This document shows positions 9,105 to 17,405 of a DNA stretch of 64,000 nt, in pieces (positions within the stretch are counted from its first letter, which is position 1; each line of letters starts with the position of its first letter). This DNA is from DAOUKH01 sp965261455 (GTDB lineage Bacteria > Chloroflexota > Dehalococcoidia > SHYB01): positions 1,178,001 to 1,242,000 of the forward strand of contig OZ253453.1 in NCBI GenBank assembly GCA_965261455.1. The letters run 5' to 3'. A program made the translations under genes and the position numbers. Under the pieces are notes generated by a model. The model ran no database searches. It was not told where the DNA came from and saw nothing but the letters and a program-made list of their open reading frames with translations.

Positions 9105-9588
9105 GCGCGGGCGGCCGCCGCTTGGTATCGCGGCGCCTGACGCCCCAGCGAGCGCCAACAGAAGAGCCGCCGATTACTATAGCCGACGCTCCCCGCCGCT
9201 GGCAACGAACAATTGACACAACCTGCGCCGCGCAGGGGCACCTCTATCCCGCAGGGGCGAGTCGCACCCGCCATTCCCTCCGGTCCCTTCCCTGCCCCTA
9301 TCCGTCATTCCCACGAAAGTGGGACTCCACTCCACTCCCGTAGGGGCGATTCTCGAATCGCCCTTCCCGACCTCTCCCCCTTTGGGGAGATTGAGAGAGG
9401 GCGCGCGCCCAACGGGCGCGTCCGAGGGGTGGGGCCGGGAGGTCTTGCCTCTTCTCCCAGCGGGAGAAGACTGAGATGAGGGGCCCCCTCGCAACCACCA
9501 TCGGTTATCAAAGCCCGCCACCTCACGCGTCCCCGCCCGACCAAGACCTCCCTCCCTCTAGGAGGGACTGAGCGATTGCCCTCGTGCG
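9105..9588. repeat. Intergenic region with REP-like repeats
   Basis: About 480 bp without a gene, between tRNA-Ser(CGA) and the MFS gene. Repeat pieces: a unit around 9365-9420 (CCTCTCCCCC...GGGGAGATTGAGAGAGGGCG), an imperfect hairpin TTCTCCCAGCGGGAGAAGA (about 9452-9470), and CTCCCTCTAGGAGGGA near 9550-9566. The sequence ATTCCCACGAAAGTGGGA near 9306-9323 is another small hairpin. Confidence 0.65.
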
Positions 9589-9617
9589 TTGACACGGGTT
9601 TGACCGCGGTGTAGCGT
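9589..9617 (+). promoter_or_regulatory. Promoter for the MFS gene (TTGACA - 17 - TAGCGT)
   Basis: TTGACA (9589-9594) and TAGCGT (9612-9617) with a 17-base spacer. The predicted start near 9624 leaves only about 6 bases before the GTG start codon at 9630, so the transcript would be almost leaderless. Confidence 0.55.
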
Positions 9618-9629
9618 CCCGTTCACTCC

Positions 9630-10937
9630 GTGAAACCTCCCTTCGTTCACCACGTCCTCCACCGCGACGGGCGCTCCGTCTTCTACGGCTGGTGGATCGT
9701 CTTCTCCGCCGGCGGTCTCACCATGCTCGGCGGCGCATTCTACTTCTTCGGCTTCAGCGCCTTCCTGCTTCCCGTCGAAGAAAGCCTCATGACCGACCGC
9801 GGCCCCCTCTCTCTCGCCGTGAGCATCTCGACCCTCGAAGGCGCAGCCCTCGGCCCCATCCAGGGCTACTTCGTCGACCGGTACGGCCCAAGGCCCGTCA
9901 TGATGCTCGGCGTCACCCTCATGGGCGTCGGCTTCATGCTCCTGAGCACCGCCGATTCCCTCCTCGAGTTCTATCTCTTCTTCATCCCCTTCATCGGCAT
10001 CGGAGCGGGTCTCGGCATTATGTCACCCGCCTTCGTGGCGGTGAGCAATTGGTTCATCAAGAAGCGCGGGGTCGCCTTCGGCATCGCGATGACCGGCATC
10101 GGCATCGGCGGGCTCCTCGTGCCGCTGACCCGCTACCTCATCGCCGAATACGGCTGGCAGGACGCCGCCTTCATCATCGGCGTCATCATCCTGATCGTCG
10201 GCCTGCCCTTCACCCTGCTCATGCGTCAGCGGCCCGAGCACTACGGCCTGCTCCCCGATGGCATCACCGAGGAGGAGGCCCGCCGCGACGCCGAGGCCCC
10301 CGCGGGCGCGGTGAGCATGCACACCGAAATCGACTTCACCGTAAAGGAGGCCCTCACCTCGGCGGCTTTCTGGCAGCTAGGCGTCGGCTTCGGGCTCCGG
10401 AACATGCTCTCCTCCGCCGTCCTCATTCACCTCATCGCCGCCGTCGTCGACCGCGGCCACTCCGAGGCGTTCGGTGCCACAGTCCTCGCCATCATGGCCG
10501 CCATCAGCATCCCCAGCCGGATCATCTCCGGCCTGGTGCAGGACCGCATAGAGAAGCGCAAGGTGGGCGCCGCCGTGGGCGTGGTCACCTCCTTGTCCCT
10601 CGCCTTCTACCTGATGAGCGACAGCCTGTGGGCCTTGGGCGTCTTCGCGGCGCTCTTCGCGGTGGCCTGGGGCGCGGCGAGCCCGACCCAACAGGCGATC
10701 CGCGGCGAATACTTCGGGCGGCTGCACTACGCCAAGATCAATGGCTTCGCCAACCTCTTCATGACCGCGGGCTCCGTCGCCGGCCCCGCCATCGCGGGCT
10801 ACGTCCACGACGCCGTCGACACCTACGACCCCACCTTCCTCGGCTTCGCCGCCATCTCGCTCGTCTCCGGCCTCGTCATCTGGCACGCGAGGCGGCCCAC
10901 CCTCAAGCCTCGCAGCCCGTCGGTCGCAGCGCCATAA
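9630..10937 (+). CDS. Major facilitator superfamily transporter
   Basis: 435 residues, GTG start. About 12 hydrophobic segments are visible, beginning with VFYGWWIVFSAGGLTMLGGAF, and a central cytoplasmic loop (about 200-235) rich in charged residues. The motif between helices 2 and 3 is GYFVDRYGPRPVM, fitting the MFS DRxGRR pattern. The YGWWIV start resembles the oxalate:formate/monocarboxylate (OFA/MCT) group, so a small organic anion is a reasonable guess. Substrate is not shown by the sequence. It is a single-gene unit, divergent from nearby operons, with no visible ribosome-binding site. Confidence 0.88.
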   Translation: MKPPFVHHVLHRDGRSVFYGWWIVFSAGGLTMLGGAFYFFGFSAFLLPVEESLMTDRGPLSLAVSISTLEGAALGPIQGYFVDRYGPRPVMMLGVTLMGVGFMLLSTADSLLEFYLFFIPFIGIGAGLGIMSPAFVAVSNWFIKKRGVAFGIAMTGIGIGGLLVPLTRYLIAEYGWQDAAFIIGVIILIVGLPFTLLMRQRPEHYGLLPDGITEEEARRDAEAPAGAVSMHTEIDFTVKEALTSAAFWQLGVGFGLRNMLSSAVLIHLIAAVVDRGHSEAFGATVLAIMAAISIPSRIISGLVQDRIEKRKVGAAVGVVTSLSLAFYLMSDSLWALGVFAALFAVAWGAASPTQQAIRGEYFGRLHYAKINGFANLFMTAGSVAGPAIAGYVHDAVDTYDPTFLGFAAISLVSGLVIWHARRPTLKPRSPSVAAP

Positions 10938-11190
10938 TCCCCACGGGCTGCCCATCGAAGCGCGTCGAAAGCGTTAGCGCTCCGTGAGTGAGGCCCGCGG
11001 AAGGCATAGGGGAACCAGGGCGCAACCCCGAAAAAAGGCTGAGTTGGGTAGCGTCCGCGGCGCCGCAGGAGCAGCGCTAAGGGCGCGGGCCCGGCGGGGG
11101 TTACCGCGCCGGGCCGCTTCTCCAAACTCACCCTTGCAACTCCGGCATGGCCTCGTCGGCCCCTAGGAGACCGGCCATGTGGAGTTCTTC

Positions 11191-11220
11191 GAGTCAGCCG
11201 CTGAGGTCAGCGGCTGACTC
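11191..11220. repeat. Perfect 14-bp inverted repeat
   Basis: GAGTCAGCCGCTGA followed by GG and its exact complement TCAGCGGCTGACTC. It could form a very stable hairpin in either transcript and lies between the two convergent genes. There is no following T-run, so a classical intrinsic terminator is not shown; a termination/processing hairpin or a protein-binding palindrome are the alternatives. Confidence 0.7.
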
Positions 11221-11385
11221 GCTCAAAGCGCCGACAGGCGGCGCCCGGTGCGCCTACGCGCAAGAGCCCCTCGAAGGAGCTCTGGCGCGCGCCCGTGGCC
11301 GTTTACAGGCTTCCCAAGGAAGCGTGGGTATGCGTCTTGGCCTGGCGTCGAACGGGCTGGGTCGCATGGGGACATGGTAGGAGAC

Positions 11386-11407
11386 GGGGGCGGGGACGGG
11401 GAAGGGG
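11386..11407 (+). other. G-quadruplex-type sequence
   Basis: Four runs of G (5, 4, 4 and 4) separated by loops of one or two bases (C, AC, AA). This matches a strong quadruplex-forming pattern on the plus strand, i.e. the template side of transcripts reading out of the sdh operon. Confidence 0.6.
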
Positions 11408-11533
11408 CGGATGTCGCGGAGAAGTGGCTGTTTCTTCGCCGGCGGGCCGTCCGCGGATCCCGCAAAGGCCCCGCGAGGAGCATTGGGAACCTTTGCCGTG
11501 CCGGCGGCGCTGAGGAGCGCGCGCCCTCAGGGG

Positions 11534-12412
11534 CTAGGCGGGGATTTTGGCCGCGAGCGCGCTCGTCGAGACGATGTGCTTGTTGAGCCCGAGCCGGTGC
11601 GGCTCGATATTCATCGCCAAGCCGAGGATCTGCGGCAGATGGATCACGGGCAGGTTGATCTGCGTCTTACGGGCCTTGGCGGCCTCGGGCTGCTGCCCAT
11701 CCAGGTTGAGGTGGCACAGCGGGCACGGCGTGACCATCGCGTCGGCCCCTTGGCCCTTGGCCTCCAACAGGTGCGCCCCCGCCATCCTCAGCGAGTTGTC
11801 CCGGTTCATCGTCAGGATAGGAAAGCCGCAGCACTTCGTCTTGCCGCTGAAGTCGACCGGCGTCCCGCCAATCACGGTGATCAACTGTTCGAGGTACGAG
11901 CCCCGCTCCGGAAATTCGTCGTAGCCCAGCTTCTCCGTGGGCCGCACCACATAGCACCCGTAGAACGGAGCCAACGCGAGGCCGGTAAGCGGCTTGGTCA
12001 CGTGCTCCTTCAGCCGGTCCAGGCCGTAGTCCTCGACCAGAATCCACATGAAGTGCTTTACTTCCGTGGTGCCGTTGTAGCTCAGGCCCTCCGGCTCGAG
12101 GTACTTGTTGATGAAGGTGCGGTAGTCGGGATCGGCCTTCAGCCGGTGGTTGGCCTGGCTCATGACGCCCTGGCAGGTGCTGCAAATGGTCATGAGCGGA
12201 AGGCCGCGCTGCTCCGCCATGGCGAAAGTGCGGGCGTTGAGGGTGTCGCCCAGCTCAGGGTCGCGCTCCTGGAGCACACCCGCGCCGGTGCAGGCCGCCT
12301 CTTTCAGGTGTTCGAGGGTGAAGCCCAAGCGATCGCCCACGAGCTTCATGGCTTGGAACAGCTCGGGCGCGCCGCCCTGAGCGACGCATCCCGGGTAGTA
12401 GGCGTAGCGCAT
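11534..12412 (-). CDS. CCG-domain (HdrB-like) subunit of succinate dehydrogenase
   Basis: 292 residues with two cysteine-rich CCG-type domains. Domain 1: C9 (YYPGC), C41 (ACTGAG, where one Cys of the usual CC pair is Ala40), C77 and C80 (CSTC). Domain 2 is complete: C153, C194-C195 (KCCGFP), C230 and C233 (CPLC). Such proteins, related to heterodisulfide reductase HdrB, replace the haem-bearing membrane anchors in the non-classical (type E) succinate dehydrogenases. It starts directly at the sdhB stop codon, so it is cotranslated. It probably carries an unusual Fe-S cluster and passes electrons from SdhB towards the membrane. Confidence 0.88.
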   Translation of the reverse strand: MRYAYYPGCVAQGGAPELFQAMKLVGDRLGFTLEHLKEAACTGAGVLQERDPELGDTLNARTFAMAEQRGLPLMTICSTCQGVMSQANHRLKADPDYRTFINKYLEPEGLSYNGTTEVKHFMWILVEDYGLDRLKEHVTKPLTGLALAPFYGCYVVRPTEKLGYDEFPERGSYLEQLITVIGGTPVDFSGKTKCCGFPILTMNRDNSLRMAGAHLLEAKGQGADAMVTPCPLCHLNLDGQQPEAAKARKTQINLPVIHLPQILGLAMNIEPHRLGLNKHIVSTSALAAKIPA

Positions 12413-13366
12413 TTACTCTTTCTCCATCTCCTGGAAGATCCGTTTCACCTGCTCGTGCCCGGGGCGCTTGTGGTGCATGATCGGAGGGAACTTGCCCTTG
12501 AGCAGCGCCCGCACCGCCGTGGGCGCCATACGAATCTGCGCCGGCGCGTCGTCGAGCCCAAACGACTCGTAGCCGATCTTGAGCTCGTCCACCCAACCGC
12601 TCTCCGACACCGACTTGGCGAACGAGTCGCTGTGCCGCGTCCCGTTGTTGTCGGTGAACCCCGACTCCTGGGCGGTGCGCCGCAGGTCGACGATACGCTC
12701 CATGGGAGCCACGTCCTTGGGGCAGACCTCGACGCAGGCGAAGCAGTGGGTGCAGTCCCAAACGCCGCTATATTTGCTCAACTCCTTGAGCCTATCGTCG
12801 CGGGACTCCTGCGTCTCTCTGGGGTCGGCGACGAAGCGGTAGGCCTTGGCCAAGGCGGCGGGACCGATGAAGTTCTCATCGACTTCGAGCGAGGCGCAGT
12901 CGGAGACGCAGGCGCCGCACATGATGCAGTTCATCGTGTGCGCCAGATCGCCCATAGCGTCCTGGGAGGCGATGTACTCGCGGTCGGGCGCCGGCTGATG
13001 CGCCCGCAGGAAGGGCTGCACCTGGCGGATCTTGCTCCAGAAGCCCGACATGTCGGTGACAAGATCCTTCAACGGCTTCATGTTGCCCATGGGCTCGACG
13101 GTGAACGCGCCCTCATCGTCGGCGACGTCTTCAATCTTGGTGATGCACGCGAGCTTCGCTCCGCCGTTCACCCGCATGGCGCAGGAGCCGCAGATCGCGC
13201 TTCGGCAGGAGCAGCGCACTGCCAGCGTTTCGTCTTGATACTCGCGAATTCGGATCAGCGCGTCGAGGACGGCGTCGTTGTCCTCGACCTCGACGGAGAA
13301 GTCTTCGTAGCGCGACTCCTTGGTCTCAGGGTCGTAGCGCTTGACCTTCACGTTGACGGTCTTCAA
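12413..13366 (-). CDS. sdhB: Succinate dehydrogenase/fumarate reductase iron-sulfur subunit
   Basis: 317 residues. Cluster ligands in order: plant-type [2Fe-2S] with C54, C59, C62, C74 (CSCRSAICGSC...LAC); then CIMCGACVSDC (C147, C150, C153, C157) and CTHCFACVEVCP (C205, C208, C211, C215). The last two are of ferredoxin type, so the middle and third clusters may both be [4Fe-4S], unlike mitochondrial SdhB. Start is TTG at 13366, overlapping the sdhA TGA, with GAGGAG ahead of it. About 70 residues longer than classical SdhB at the C-terminus. It moves electrons from FAD in SdhA to the CCG subunit. Confidence 0.93.
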   Translation of the reverse strand: MKTVNVKVKRYDPETKESRYEDFSVEVEDNDAVLDALIRIREYQDETLAVRCSCRSAICGSCAMRVNGGAKLACITKIEDVADDEGAFTVEPMGNMKPLKDLVTDMSGFWSKIRQVQPFLRAHQPAPDREYIASQDAMGDLAHTMNCIMCGACVSDCASLEVDENFIGPAALAKAYRFVADPRETQESRDDRLKELSKYSGVWDCTHCFACVEVCPKDVAPMERIVDLRRTAQESGFTDNNGTRHSDSFAKSVSESGWVDELKIGYESFGLDDAPAQIRMAPTAVRALLKGKFPPIMHHKRPGHEQVKRIFQEMEKE

Positions 13367-15051
13367 TAGACTCTCCTCTCTGGAGGCCAGTTAGTGATCG
13401 TGACGGGCTCGTAGCCGATAGCCGGGCCCTCCGGCGAGTGGTAGGCCATCGTGTGCTTGAGCCATTCCGCGTCGTTGCGCTCGGGGTAGTCCTCCCGCGC
13501 GTGGGCGCCGCGGCTTTCCTTGCGAGCGAGGCCGGAGACGGCGATGGTCTCGGCGCAGACGAGCATGTTCTCCAACTCCAGCGTCGAGAGGAGGTTCCAG
13601 TTGAAGACCTTGCCGCGGTCCCGCACCGTCAGGCTCTGGAAGCGCCGGGTCAGGTCGCGGACCGTGTCCAGGGCCTCTTGCATGCCCTGCTCGTTGCGGA
13701 AGACGCTGATGTTCTTGTCCATGGCGTCACCGAGCTCAAGGCGCAGTGCCGCCGCGGTGTAGCCCGGATAGGGACGCTCCATCAGGTCTTGGAACTTGGA
13801 GGTTTGCTTCCCGACCAGATCGTCCTCGTTGACCATAGGGAAGGGGCCGGCTTGGCGGGCGTACTCGACGGCGTAGGCGCCGGAGCGTCGCCCAAAGACG
13901 ACCGTTTCGAGGAGGGAGTTCGCGCCCAAGCGGTTGCCCCCATGGATGCTCACGTTGGCGCATTCGCCAGCGGAGAAGAGGCCGGGGACCGCCGTCGCGC
14001 CGTTGGTGTCCGTCTTGATCCCCCCCATGATGTAGTGCATGCCGGGCCGGATGGGCACGGGGTCTTTCACGATATCGACACCGGCGAAGAGCGTCGCAAG
14101 CTCCGCGATCTGCCCCAGGCGCTCCTTGATGAGCTTCTCCCCCAGGTGGCGGCAATCGAGGAGGACGCAGCCGTCCAGGCCCCGCCCCTCGCGGATCTCT
14201 ATCGCCTCCGCGCGGGAGACCACGTCGCGCGAGGCGAGCTCCAGCTTATTCGGGGCGTACTTCGACATGAAGCGGTCGCCCTCGGCGTTGACAAGATAGG
14301 CACCCTCACCCCGGGCGCCCTCGGTGAGCAGCGCGCCGTTACCCTTCAGGGTGGTGGGGTGGTACTGCACCATCTCCATGTCCATGAGCGGGGCGCCGAT
14401 CTGATACGCCAGCGCCTGCACGTCTCCGGTGCAAATGAGACCGTTGGTGCTGGGCTCGTAGACGCGGCCCAGACCGCCGCCCGCCAGGATCACGGCTTTC
14501 GCCTGGATCACCTCGATGTCGCCGGTCTTGATGTCCATGGCGACGACACCGGTGCAGACGCCTTCTTCCTTCAGCAACTCGAGGACGAACCACTCCTCGT
14601 AGACGCGCATACCCGCCTTCATGAGCTGTTCGTACATCACGTGCAGACAGGCCTGGCCGGTGATGTCGCCGACGAAGAAGGTCCGCTGGTTCGTCGCGCC
14701 GCCGAAGGCTCGTGTCTTGAGGCGGCCGTACTCGTCGCGGGCGAAGATCACGCCCATGTGCTCGAGTTCGTAGATGTCTTGGGGGGCGTCCCTCGCCATG
14801 ACTTCAATGGCGTCTTGGTCGCCGAGCCAGTCGCTGCCCTTGACGGTGTCGTAGGCGTGGACTTCCCAAGTGTCGTCGTCGCCCTCGGCGCCCATGGCGG
14901 CGTTGATGCCGCCCTGGGCGGCGTTCGAGTGGCTCCGCACCGGGTGTACCTTCGTCAGCACCGCTACGTCCGCGCCGAGGCGAAATGCTTCAATTGCGGC
15001 GCGCATACCGGCAAGGCCGGCACCGATGACGAGGACATCGTGCTGGTGCAT
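13363..15051 (-). CDS. sdhA: Succinate dehydrogenase/fumarate reductase flavoprotein subunit
   Basis: 562 residues from MHQHDVLVIGAGLAGMRAA; the ATG at 15051 follows a GGGAGGGG site and puts the dinucleotide fold at the N-terminus as usual. Family motifs: HSNAAQGGINAAMG (FAD region), QYHPTTLKGNGALLTEGARGEG (active-site loop), HYIMGGIKTD and GECANVSIHGGNRLGANS. It oxidises succinate to fumarate or the reverse, with covalently bound FAD. First gene of a three-gene operon sdhA-sdhB-CCG subunit. No SdhC or SdhD is encoded next to it. Confidence 0.95.
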   Translation of the reverse strand: MHQHDVLVIGAGLAGMRAAIEAFRLGADVAVLTKVHPVRSHSNAAQGGINAAMGAEGDDDTWEVHAYDTVKGSDWLGDQDAIEVMARDAPQDIYELEHMGVIFARDEYGRLKTRAFGGATNQRTFFVGDITGQACLHVMYEQLMKAGMRVYEEWFVLELLKEEGVCTGVVAMDIKTGDIEVIQAKAVILAGGGLGRVYEPSTNGLICTGDVQALAYQIGAPLMDMEMVQYHPTTLKGNGALLTEGARGEGAYLVNAEGDRFMSKYAPNKLELASRDVVSRAEAIEIREGRGLDGCVLLDCRHLGEKLIKERLGQIAELATLFAGVDIVKDPVPIRPGMHYIMGGIKTDTNGATAVPGLFSAGECANVSIHGGNRLGANSLLETVVFGRRSGAYAVEYARQAGPFPMVNEDDLVGKQTSKFQDLMERPYPGYTAAALRLELGDAMDKNISVFRNEQGMQEALDTVRDLTRRFQSLTVRDRGKVFNWNLLSTLELENMLVCAETIAVSGLARKESRGAHAREDYPERNDAEWLKHTMAYHSPEGPAIGYEPVTITNWPPERRVY

Positions 15052-15169
15052 AGGGGCCCCTCCCAAAGGCGCGTGAATCTTATCACAACCCAATCCGGCG
15101 TTCAACGGAAACCGGGGGCGGCGCGGACCGCGTCAACAGATTGACCACCGCCGCATACGGCGGTGTATT

Positions 15170-16018
15170 TCAGGAAAGGGCGCGCCGGCTCCGCTCGAAG
15201 CCAGACCCCGCTGCCGCCGTCCGCCGGCCCTGGCGGCTCTGCGGTATCTTCGCCAGAATCCACTCCCGCCGCCGCCATCCCTCGAACAGGACGAAGACCA
15301 CGGCCACCATCGCAATGCCGACGACGGCGTCGGCGATGTAGTGATTCCCGGTGATGATGATGGCGAAGAACGTCACCGTGGGATAGAGCACCCCCAGGAG
15401 CTTGAGCACCTTGGGACCGGTGTTCCAGAACAGGAAGCCGAAGATGAACGTCCAGGAGAAATGCAGACTCGGCATCGCGGCGTAGATGTTGTAGTACGAG
15501 GCGGTCTCGCGGCTCGCGTACCATCCCGGCCCGTAGACTGCGATGCCGTCGACGAAGCCGAAGCCCTCGACCAGCCGGGGAGGCGCCAGCGGGAACGAGG
15601 CGAAGATGATCAGCGCCGCGACGAACGTGAGGAGTATCAGCGCCCGGTAGTGGAAATACCGCTCTCGGCGCTTCCAGTAGAAGAAGACCGCCGTCACCGC
15701 AATGATGGGGAAGTACGTGACGATATAGAGGTAGTTGAAGAGCTGCATCACCCAAGCGCCGCCGTGTTCCAGCGCCCACGACTGCCACGACGCCTCCCAA
15801 AAGGCGCCGGCCGCCTGCTCGAAGGAGATGAGCGAGCTCGCGTTCTCGAAGCCGAGAACCTCGACCTCGGAAACGAGGCTGTTGCGCACGAACATGTACG
15901 CGAAGTACGCCCCGGCGATCAGGACCACTTCGCGCACGGCCGACTTATAGCCGTCCGTGGCCAAGAGGTTGTCCGCTATGCCCCGGAGCAAGGGGGGCTG
16001 TTGCGCTAAATCTCGCAT
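15170..16018 (-). CDS. PAP2-superfamily membrane phosphatase/phosphotransferase
   Basis: 282 residues from MRDLAQQPPLLRG (ATG 16018). About six hydrophobic segments. The three PAP2 catalytic patches are seen: FPLAPPRLVEGFG (corresponding to the KxxxxxxRP region), MPSLHFSWTF (PSxH) and GNHYIADAVVG (H with Asp four residues later). The layout, with a tail of Arg and Ser, is like the inositolphosphotransferase/Aur1-like branch (PAP2_3). It probably acts on lipid phosphates at the membrane surface. The stop of the radical SAM gene lies 10 bp upstream, so they may be cotranscribed; a shared lipid or cell-surface task is only a guess. Confidence 0.82.
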   Translation of the reverse strand: MRDLAQQPPLLRGIADNLLATDGYKSAVREVVLIAGAYFAYMFVRNSLVSEVEVLGFENASSLISFEQAAGAFWEASWQSWALEHGGAWVMQLFNYLYIVTYFPIIAVTAVFFYWKRRERYFHYRALILLTFVAALIIFASFPLAPPRLVEGFGFVDGIAVYGPGWYASRETASYYNIYAAMPSLHFSWTFIFGFLFWNTGPKVLKLLGVLYPTVTFFAIIITGNHYIADAVVGIAMVAVVFVLFEGWRRREWILAKIPQSRQGRRTAAAGSGFERSRRALS

Positions 16019-16028
16019 AGGTCCGGTC

Positions 16029-17279
16029 TCACCCGCGCTTGGCCAGTTCGCCTTCCCGCGCACTCTTGGCGACGCCGGCGCCATTCAATACCGGAAGCTC
16101 GACCCGATGCGGCGCGGTCCCGTTGACGCGGCTCCGGGCGGCCCACCGCGCGCCGTGGGGTGAGCTCAGAAAGACGCTGCAGTCCAGGCAACCGACGCGT
16201 TCCTCCGGCGCCTCGCCCTTGAAAAGCGCGCGCGCGGCGGTGTAGCGCTCGTTATTCCAAATGTCGCGGATGCTGTGCTCGCCGACGTCGCCGAAGTCCT
16301 GCTCCTTGTCGGTGAGATAGCAGCAGGGCGCCACGCCGCCGTCCCAATTCACTACCGCGCTCCGCCATAAACGCCAGCACGCCGCGCCGTCCTCTTTGTA
16401 CGGCCGGTCAAAGGCGGCCTCGCGGATGTAGCGGGAGTCGCCCGCCGGCACCCACTTCTCCGCCAGCGAGGGGTCGTCCATCCCCCAGGGGAAGTCGACC
16501 TTCTTGAAGATGATGCCGTTCACCCCGATCTCCTCGGCCACGGCGCGCGCCGCCTCGATCTGATGCTCGTTCTGCTTCATCACGATGAACTGCCATTCCA
16601 GGTAGGGCGTTTCGACGCCGAGGCGCCGCTTCGTTTCCACGAGCAGACGCAGGTTATCGAGCACGCGGTCGAGGCGCCCCGCCACGCGGTACTGCTCGTA
16701 GACCTCCTGCGTCACGCCGTCCAGCGAGACGATCATGGTGTCCAGGCCCGAGCGCACCACCGCTTCCGCCATTTCCAGCGTGAGCGGTTTGTTGAGGTTC
16801 GTGCTGATGATGGTGGCGAGGCGCGCCCGGTGAGCGTAGGCAATGTACTCGTCGATGTCCTTGTTCAAGAACGGCTCACCCCAGCTATAGAGGGTGAGCC
16901 ACACGCAGTAGTTCCTAATCTCATCGACCGTCTTCCGGTACGTCTCGAAGCTCATGACGCCCTTATCGCGGTGGATATTGCCTAAGCCGGTGTGGCAGAG
17001 GGGGCACTTGAGCTGGCAGATGTTGGTGGTGTCGACTTCCCACTCGTAAGGCTTGCCACGCACGCGCTTCCTGGTGAGCTTGAGCTCCGCTTCGATCAAG
17101 AGGATGTTGATCAACTTGCGCCATGAGAAGTAGCGCAGAGCGACCTCGGCGCGCTGCCCTGCTCGTCCGGGGTCGAGCAGGGGAACCACCCCTCCGTTGG
17201 CGCGCAACAGCCGGTCCAAGACGCCGGATAATCTGAGGAGAAGCCGTGGGAGAAGGGGCGAGCTCGTAGGCTTGCTCAT
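16029..17279 (-). CDS. Radical SAM protein with SPASM-like C-terminus
   Basis: 416 residues from MSKPTSS. The radical SAM cluster motif is C88, C92, C95 (CQLKCPLC). A C-terminal Cys set (APCCYLTDKEQDFGDV, then GCLDCS) fits a SPASM or Twitch auxiliary cluster, as in enzymes that modify peptides or sugars. An upstream in-frame ATG at 17291 is rejected because it overlaps the -10 box TATAAT; the predicted transcript begins within a few bases of 17279. Substrate unknown. The neighbouring PAP2 gene suggests a lipid- or envelope-related role, but this is inference. Confidence 0.85.
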   Translation of the reverse strand: MSKPTSSPLLPRLLLRLSGVLDRLLRANGGVVPLLDPGRAGQRAEVALRYFSWRKLINILLIEAELKLTRKRVRGKPYEWEVDTTNICQLKCPLCHTGLGNIHRDKGVMSFETYRKTVDEIRNYCVWLTLYSWGEPFLNKDIDEYIAYAHRARLATIISTNLNKPLTLEMAEAVVRSGLDTMIVSLDGVTQEVYEQYRVAGRLDRVLDNLRLLVETKRRLGVETPYLEWQFIVMKQNEHQIEAARAVAEEIGVNGIIFKKVDFPWGMDDPSLAEKWVPAGDSRYIREAAFDRPYKEDGAACWRLWRSAVVNWDGGVAPCCYLTDKEQDFGDVGEHSIRDIWNNERYTAARALFKGEAPEERVGCLDCSVFLSSPHGARWAARSRVNGTAPHRVELPVLNGAGVAKSAREGELAKRG

Positions 17280-17289
17280 CGCTCGGCAC

Positions 17290-17317
17290 ATTATAGGGAA
17301 GCCTTCAACCTTTTCAA
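17290..17317 (-). promoter_or_regulatory. Promoter for radical SAM gene (TTGAAA - 16 - TATAAT)
   Basis: Minus-strand TTGAAA (17317-17312) and a perfect TATAAT (17295-17290) with a 16-base spacer. The predicted start lies near 17283, about 4 bases before the ATG at 17279, so the mRNA is probably leaderless or nearly so. Confidence 0.7.
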
Positions 17318-17405
17318 ACCAGGCGGTGGCGCGCCTAAGAACACACCATGAGGTCGCCGCGCGCCCTCACCGACTCTCTCGGAGAGTGGCGCGGGCTGGA
17401 GCCGG

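Larger units (their letters stand above)
10938..11533. other. Long intergenic region with perfect palindrome and G-run tract
   Basis: About 600 bp between the convergent MFS and sdh genes. No credible gene or known RNA was recognised. Two structures stand out: a perfect inverted repeat of 14-bp arms around GG (11191-11220), and a run of four G-tracts (11386-11407). Both are listed separately. Confidence 0.6.

Noticed and set aside
10938..11533. Search for SRP RNA, tmRNA, RNase P RNA or a riboswitch
   Set aside because: Several hairpins are visible, but the diagnostic conserved sequences of these RNAs are not present.
17280..17291. Upstream ATG at 17291 as the start of the radical SAM gene
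   Set aside because: It overlaps the -10 box TATAAT, so it would not be in the transcript.
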